A DNA stretch of 8,222 nt. Source: Deltaproteobacteria bacterium (GTDB lineage: Bacteria > Desulfobacterota > Desulfarculia > Desulfarculales > Desulfarculaceae). The notes beneath the pieces were generated by a model. It saw only the letters and a program-made list of their open reading frames with translations. It made no database searches and had not been told where the DNA came from. Within the stretch, counting starts at the first letter, position 1. The number at the start of each line of letters is the position of its first letter. Made by a program: the position numbers and the translations under genes. This document shows, piece by piece, positions 5,220-8,222 of the stretch. The stretch spans positions 1 to 8,222 of the forward strand of contig JAKAGJ010000064.1 in assembly GCA_021815655.1 (NCBI GenBank). Reading direction: 5' to 3'.

Positions 5220-5705
5220 TCAGCCCTCCAGGTAGTCGCCGCGATTGAACTTGATGGTTTCCACCTGGGCCGTGGAGGCCACCTCTTGCAGCAGGCCGTA
5301 GAGCCCGTCCTGGGGGTCCATGCGCTCCAGGACCTGCCCCAGCCCCCGCGATTCCTGCTCCAGGGACTGCACCAGGCCCGCCACCTTCTTGAGCGGCTGG
5401 CTGGGGTCGGCCAGGGACTGGGCGTAGGAGTCCAAAAGGTCCAGGGTGCGCCCGGCCCTTAAGAGCCCCTCGCGCTGCAAGGGGCTGACGGGTGCGGCCT
5501 CGCTGACTTGGCTGGCCTGGGCCGCCGGGGCTGTCGGGGCGGCCTGGGACGCCGGGGCGTTGGCCGGCGTGGGGGCGGCCTGGGACGCCTGGGTGGCCTG
5601 GTCCAGTATCTTTTGGAAGCTATCGCCTCCCTGGGGCCGGCCGGCCGGGCTGGGCTTGTCCGCCGGGAGAATCTGCCCCGGCTGAATCTGGTCAATCTTG
5701 CTCAT
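5220..5705 (-). CDS. Conserved-looking protein with Ala/Pro/Gln linker and C-terminal KFNRGDY motif
   Basis: 161 residues, ATG at 5703-5705 with GGGAG 12 bases upstream. There is no signal peptide or membrane segment. Residues 1-35 are a short polar head (SFQKILDQATQ). Residues 36-75 are an Ala/Pro/Gln/Ser linker containing a 12-residue repeat (ASQAAPTPANAP then ASQAAPTAPAAQ, with a third decayed copy). Residues 77-145 are predicted helical (RTLDLLDSYAQSLADPSQPLK, then further amphipathic helices). The end is VETIKFNRGDYLEG. I recall similar short proteins, with a DPs-sLK helix and a terminal KFNRGDY, in Deltaproteobacteria, sometimes near flagellar genes; nothing flagellar is visible here, so the function is unknown. 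An A/T-rich segment with TATGAT on the minus strand (around 5749-5754) may be its -10, but I see no good -35. Confidence 0.72.
   Translation of the reverse strand: MSKIDQIQPGQILPADKPSPAGRPQGGDSFQKILDQATQASQAAPTPANAPASQAAPTAPAAQASQVSEAAPVSPLQREGLLRAGRTLDLLDSYAQSLADPSQPLKKVAGLVQSLEQESRGLGQVLERMDPQDGLYGLLQEVASTAQVETIKFNRGDYLEG
5536..5589. repeat. 18-bp direct repeat inside coding linker, 36-bp period
   Basis: GGGGCGGCCTGGGACGCC occurs at 5536-5553 and again at 5572-5589. The 36-bp period equals 12 codons and produces the duplicated SQAAPT segment of the linker. This indicates in-frame repeat expansion by slippage or unequal recombination. Confidence 0.85.
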
Positions 5706-5820
5706 GGTCTAAATCAGCTCCCTCGGTGCCTGCCTGATGTAAACCCTATCATATTTTGGGGCGCGCCGAAAGTTCGGGCGGCCTGGTGCCATGGCCTTTG
5801 ACCCTTTATCGGCAGCTCGC

Positions 5821-5854
5821 CGCCGCCACAAAAGCGAAAAAAACTCCGGCGGCG
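5821..5854 (-). terminator. Inverted repeat just after the membrane-protein gene
   Basis: CGCCGCC (5821-5827) and GGCGGCG (5848-5854) are perfect inverted arms around a 20-nt loop. The loop is T-rich on the minus strand (a run of seven T). It starts right after the TAA of the 5856-6287 gene. The T-run lies in the loop and not after the stem, so the terminator assignment is weak. Confidence 0.3.
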
Positions 5855-5855
5855 A

Positions 5856-6287
5856 TTATCCAGGGACGCGGGCCAAGCCTTCCAGGAGCCGGTGGCCGCT
5901 GTAGGCCTGGGCCATGACCAGCAGCAATACCAGTAGGTTGGCCAGGCCGTGCAGTAAGGGAAGCCAGCGCCGGGGCCGGGGCCGCCGCGCCAGCATCAGC
6001 CCCGAACCCAGGCCCCACAGCGCCAGGGGCAGGATGAGCAGGGCGCCCAGGGCATGGGCGCCGCTGCCCAGCCAGGTGTGCAGGTACAGCCGCCCCATCA
6101 GGGTTCCGCCCAGGCCGCCCAGGAGCAGCAGGAGCAGGGCCGCCTGGCCCAGGGCGATGTGGCGGCTGCGGTCGAAGCGCCGGCTCCGCCCCAGGTGCAG
6201 GCTGGCCACCCGGGGCCAGGCCAGCACCAGGGCGCAGAGCCCCAGCAGCCAGGCCATCGTTTGCAGCAGGGGGTGCAGGTAGGGCAT
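5856..6287 (-). CDS. Four-helix His-rich membrane protein, DUF4079/cytochrome b561-like
   Basis: 143 residues, ATG at 6285-6287 with AAGGA six bases upstream. Four hydrophobic helices lie at about 8-26, 45-65, 76-98 and 110-130. Histidines sit at helix ends: His5 (LHPLLQ), His43 (RHIALGQ), His70 (YLHTW), His78 (GAHALG), His113 (LHGLAN) and His132 (SGHRL). Glycine patterns such as LGGLGGTLMG and an N-x(8)-Q (N117, Q127) add to the resemblance to DUF4079-type proteins, which recall b-type haem membrane anchors. Haem binding is inference. The gene is the second of an operon, 40 bp after the exported cytochrome gene, so it could pass electrons between the quinone pool and that cytochrome. The gap contains strong hairpins next to the ribosome binding site (see 6299-6327). 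The DUF assignment is by recall of the pattern only. Confidence 0.75.
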   Translation of the reverse strand: MPYLHPLLQTMAWLLGLCALVLAWPRVASLHLGRSRRFDRSRHIALGQAALLLLLLGGLGGTLMGRLYLHTWLGSGAHALGALLILPLALWGLGSGLMLARRPRPRRWLPLLHGLANLLVLLLVMAQAYSGHRLLEGLARVPG

Positions 6288-6298
6288 GGGTGGTCCTT

Positions 6299-6327
6299 GG
6301 GGGGGCCGCCGGCCCCCCCGGCGGGGG
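6299..6327 (-). promoter_or_regulatory. Competing intercistronic hairpins next to a ribosome binding site
   Basis: Between the cytochrome stop codon (6328) and the next start (6287), GGGGGGGCC (6299-6307) pairs with GGCCCCCCC (6311-6319) in a 9-bp stem with a 3-nt loop. The same C-run (6315-6319) can instead pair with GGGGG (6323-6327) around GGC. The two structures exclude each other. The large stem ends one base from the AAGGA ribosome binding site (6294-6298), and the small one abuts the upstream stop codon. This could set the expression ratio of the two genes or stabilise the upstream message. Confidence 0.6.
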
Positions 6328-6810
6328 TTACTTGATGGCGTGGGCCGCCAGGTAGTCGTTGTCGGCCTTGACGCTATGGCAGGAGATGCAGGCCGCCACC
6401 TTGCCGGAGGCCTTGGCCGTGCCGTCAGGGTCGTACAGGGCCCAGAACCAGTCGCCGGCCTCGGGATTGAAGCCCTTGACCTTGTACATCACCACCACCG
6501 AGCTCACCTTCTTGTCCTGGCCCATGCCCTCCTTTACGATGATGGAGCCGGCGGGCAGGGGCGCCTTTTTGGCGCTCAGGGCCGAGGCGCTGGCCCATAT
6601 CTGCGTGAAGGCGCCATGGGGAGACTTGCTGGCCAGCATGCCTTTATGGTCGGGAAACTGGCCCCATTGTTTGTAGGGCGACACCTTGCTGATGTAGTTC
6701 CACAGGGCCGTGGCGTCGGCGGCGGGCATATCGCCGGCCGCCAGGGCCGGCAACAGGCCCAAGGCCAGGGCCAGGGCGGCGCCAGCGGCAAGCAGTATCA
6801 ACTTTTTCAT
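6328..6810 (-). CDS. Exported cytochrome P460-family c-type haem protein
   Basis: 160 residues, ATG at 6808-6810 with GGAGG (6816-6820) five bases upstream. A Sec signal peptide covers about residues 1-25 (KK, long hydrophobic core, ALA before AG), giving a periplasmic protein. A single haem c site is C141-I-S-C144-H145 near the C-terminus. Upstream are P460-type segments: W49-G-Q-F-P, HGAFTQIWAS (65-74), LPAGSIIVKEG (85-95), VMYKVKGFNPEAGDWFWALYDPDG (107-130, with W121 and W123), then SGKVAACISCH and a final DNDYLA. P460 proteins bind haem with a lysine cross-link and include hydroxylamine oxidases and NO-binding cytochromes c'-beta. Several lysines here (such as 93, 100, 101 and 110) could be candidates, but I cannot assign one. 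The substrate may be NO, hydroxylamine or simple electron transfer. It is first in an operon with the DUF4079-like membrane protein. Confidence 0.85.
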   Translation of the reverse strand: MKKLILLAAGAALALALGLLPALAAGDMPAADATALWNYISKVSPYKQWGQFPDHKGMLASKSPHGAFTQIWASASALSAKKAPLPAGSIIVKEGMGQDKKVSSVVVMYKVKGFNPEAGDWFWALYDPDGTAKASGKVAACISCHSVKADNDYLAAHAIK

Positions 6811-6898
6811 GCCATCCTCCAGATCGAGTTTGGGGAAGTTCTGCCACGGCCTTGGCGGCCTGGCGGCGGTTTGGGATAAGACATGGTGTGTAACTAAA

Positions 6899-6928
6899 AT
6901 TCTAAGGCCCTCCCCGCGGGCTTGGCAA
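6899..6928 (-). promoter_or_regulatory. Candidate promoter of the cytochrome operon
   Basis: On the minus strand: TTGCCA (6923-6928), 18-bp spacer, TAGAAT (6899-6904). Predicted transcription start is near 6892, leaving a leader of about 80 nt. A Fur-like palindrome (6940-6954) lies 11 bp upstream of the -35. Confidence 0.5.
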
Positions 6929-6939
6929 TGGCTGGACTC

Positions 6940-6954
6940 CGATAATTATTATCG
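6940..6954. promoter_or_regulatory. Fur-box-like 15-bp palindrome
   Basis: CGATAAT-T-ATTATCG is a perfect 7-1-7 inverted repeat. It matches the Fur 7-1-7 consensus TGATAATNATTATCA at all but the two outermost bases, which are changed symmetrically to C and G. It lies in the divergent region between the cytochrome operon and the zinc-ribbon gene, upstream of both predicted -35 elements. That position would suit activation or DNA looping more than simple promoter blocking, unless the true promoters differ. Confidence 0.55.
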
Positions 6955-6972
6955 CCGCGCAAACAGCCCTGG

Positions 6973-7000
6973 TTGCCCGGCCTGCCCAGGTGCTTATAAT
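6973..7000 (+). promoter_or_regulatory. Promoter of zinc-ribbon protein gene
   Basis: TTGCCC (6973-6978), 16-bp spacer, and a perfect TATAAT (6995-7000). Predicted start is near 7007, with a leader of about 53 nt before the ATG at 7060. It is the closest sigma-70-type -10 match I found in the window. Confidence 0.6.
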
Positions 7001-7059
7001 GAAAGGTAAGCGCCCCTGGGCGCGCCCCAAAGCAACCACACCCATGATGAGAGGCTGCC

Positions 7060-7242
7060 ATGTCCAAAAAGAAACACATCGAGGTCCACGCCGAATGCCC
7101 CGCTTGCGCCTGCGGCGACATCTCCTTCATCCCCCCCGAGAAGCTGCGCGAGAAGTTCATCGGCGACGAGAAGGAGATCGACATCCTGTGTCCCCTGTGC
7201 GGCACCAAGCACAAGGGCACCGTGACCGAGAAGGAGGATTAA
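7060..7242 (+). CDS. 60-residue zinc-ribbon protein
   Basis: ATG at 7060 with GAGAGG five bases upstream and a clear promoter. Two CxxC knuckles are present: C13-P-A-C16 and C44-P-L-C47-G. They are separated by about 27 residues of charged sequence ([17 protein letters not shown]), the usual spacing for a zinc ribbon or rubredoxin-like fold. An extra Cys18 gives CPACAC. The protein is small, soluble and highly charged with a Lys-rich N-terminus (SKKKH), which could suit nucleic-acid or protein binding; the function is unknown. It has its own promoter, divergent from the cytochrome operon across the Fur-like site. The following gene, 181 bp downstream, is separated by a REP-like repeat and is probably a separate unit. 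Confidence 0.8.
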   Translation: MSKKKHIEVHAECPACACGDISFIPPEKLREKFIGDEKEIDILCPLCGTKHKGTVTEKED

Positions 7243-7283
7243 GGGCCGTAGGCAGCCATAGGCAGGATCCGTCAGGCGATGAG

Positions 7284-7328
7284 GCAATCGCGGCGAAAGC
7301 ATTCCAGCCCTGTCCATCCCGCGATTGC
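7284..7328. repeat. REP-like inverted repeat
   Basis: GCAATCGCGG (7284-7293) and CCGCGATTGC (7319-7328) are perfect 10-bp arms around 25 bases; TTCGCTTCGCTGGCCATGAC follows (7329-7348). The GCGATTGCTTCGCTTCGCT wording, and antisense translation containing ASEAKQSR, are familiar from short repeats scattered between genes of many bacterial genomes (from memory). It fills most of the 181-bp gap between two plus-strand genes and may also end the upstream transcript. Confidence 0.6.
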
Positions 7329-7423
7329 TTCGCTTCGCTGGCCATGACCCCCTGAAGCCTGGGCTGCCCGGCGACCCATGAGTCCAGAGGTGGCTGGCAA
7401 CCCAAGGCTGGAGGATTCACCCC

Positions 7424-8222
7424 ATGCCCAATCGCCTGGCCGGGGAACAGAGCCCCTATCTCTTGCAGCACGCCCACAACCCCGTGGACTGGTTTCCCTG
7501 GGGCGAGGAGGCCTTTGCCAAGGCCCGCCAGGAGGACAAGCCGGTTTTTCTGTCCATCGGCTATGCCACCTGCCACTGGTGCCACGTCATGGCTCACGAG
7601 TCATTCGAGGACACCCTGGTGGCCAGCGCCATCAACCGCGACTTCGTGGCCATCAAGGTGGATCGCGAGGAGCGGCCCGACCTGGACGCCATCTACATGG
7701 GCGTCTGCCAGGCGCTCACCGGCTCCGGCGGCTGGCCACTCACCGTCTTCCTGACCCCCGAGGCCAGGCCCTTCTACGCGGGCACCTATTTCCCGCCGCG
7801 CACCATGATGGGCCGTCCCGGGCTCCTGGAGCTTCTGGGCCAGTTCGCGCGCCTGTGGCGCGACGACCGCCAGCGCCTCTTGTCCACCAGCGAGGAGATC
7901 ACCAAGTCCCTGCAACCCAAGCCGGCCGCCGCCGAGGCCGACCTCGACCTGGCGGTGATGGAAAAGGCCTACTGGCAGCTCTTGCACTCCTTTGACGCCA
8001 AGCGCGGCGGCTTTGGCCAGGCGCCCAAGTTCCCCACCCCCCATCACCTGGATTTCCTGCTGCGCTGGCAGGCCCGCGAGGCGGGCGCCCGGGGCTTGGA
8101 GATGGTGGAAACCACCTGCGCGGCCATGCGCGCCGGCGGCATCTTCGACCACCTGGGGCTGGGCTTTGCCCGCTACGCGGTGGACGAGCGCTGGCTGGTG
8201 CCCCATTTCGAGAAGATGCTCT
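7424..8222 (+). CDS. DUF255/YyaL-type thioredoxin-domain protein, N-terminal part
   Basis: ATG at 7424 with GGAGG (7410-7414) nine bases upstream. The frame is open to the window edge, giving 266 residues of a protein usually around 650-700 residues. The family (DUF255, YyaL, human SPATA20-like) joins an N-terminal thioredoxin-like domain to a C-terminal (alpha/alpha)6-barrel resembling sugar epimerases or glycosidases; its reaction is not established. Signature segments are [21 protein letters not shown] (3-23), [13 protein letters not shown] (44-56, with C50-H-W-C53-H54 as the redox-type motif), [11 protein letters not shown] (78-88), [11 protein letters not shown] (102-112), YAGTYFPP (118-125), [10 protein letters not shown] (195-204) and [29 protein letters not shown] (from 238). 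Every block I expect for the N-terminal half is present, with no break. It is presumably cytosolic, as no signal peptide is seen. Confidence 0.95.
   Translation, partial: MPNRLAGEQSPYLLQHAHNPVDWFPWGEEAFAKARQEDKPVFLSIGYATCHWCHVMAHESFEDTLVASAINRDFVAIKVDREERPDLDAIYMGVCQALTGSGGWPLTVFLTPEARPFYAGTYFPPRTMMGRPGLLELLGQFARLWRDDRQRLLSTSEEITKSLQPKPAAAEADLDLAVMEKAYWQLLHSFDAKRGGFGQAPKFPTPHHLDFLLRWQAREAGARGLEMVETTCAAMRAGGIFDHLGLGFARYAVDERWLVPHFEKML

Noticed and set aside
7157..7597. Minus-strand frame containing a SEAKQSR-like peptide
   Set aside because: It overlaps the zinc-ribbon gene and the DUF255 gene antisense; the peptide comes from the REP-like repeat.

Overview
High-GC chromosomal DNA, most likely from a Deltaproteobacterium (Desulfobacterota-type sulfate or metal reducer). 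This placement is inference. It rests on GC content, a P460-type cytochrome paired with a DUF4079-like membrane protein, a TPR-plus-trypsin lipoprotein and a protein ending in a KFNRGDY-type motif. No ribosomal or other strong marker gene is present. Most of the window looks like ordinary chromosomal gene content, with no transposase, integrase, phage gene or CRISPR array.

Left part (1-1460). The tail of a degenerate ParB-like protein is followed by a NudL-type CoA diphosphatase. Next come two perfect tandem copies of a 111-bp unit (1111-1332), each folding into four back-to-back perfect hairpins. The second copy ends at the base before a tRNA-Pro(CGG) gene, which is followed by a 16-bp GC-rich hairpin. 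Two of the four hairpins per unit carry AGGA in a 5-nt loop, which resembles the binding sites of CsrA/RsmA sponge RNAs. A candidate promoter at the end of nudL could drive the array and the tRNA as one precursor. This is the most unusual part of the window.

Middle (1461-5705). After a gene-free stretch there are three minus-strand genes: a secreted TPR-trypsin lipoprotein, a HAD-IB phosphatase and a CDP-alcohol phosphatidyltransferase. The last two could catalyse successive steps of phosphatidylglycerol synthesis. The synthase gene has a good sigma-70-type promoter, divergent from a small exported protein on the plus strand. A convergent terminator hairpin separates that gene from a minus-strand protein with an Ala/Pro/Gln-rich repeat linker and a helical C-terminus.

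Right part (5856-8222). A minus-strand two-gene operon encodes an exported P460-family cytochrome c and a four-helix His-rich membrane protein. The two are separated by competing GC hairpins that abut the second gene's ribosome binding site. The operon is divergent from a 60-residue zinc-ribbon protein with a TATAAT promoter. Between the two promoters is a perfect 15-bp palindrome closely matching the Fur 7-1-7 box. A REP-like inverted repeat then precedes the N-terminal 266 codons of a DUF255/YyaL-type thioredoxin-domain protein, which runs off the window.
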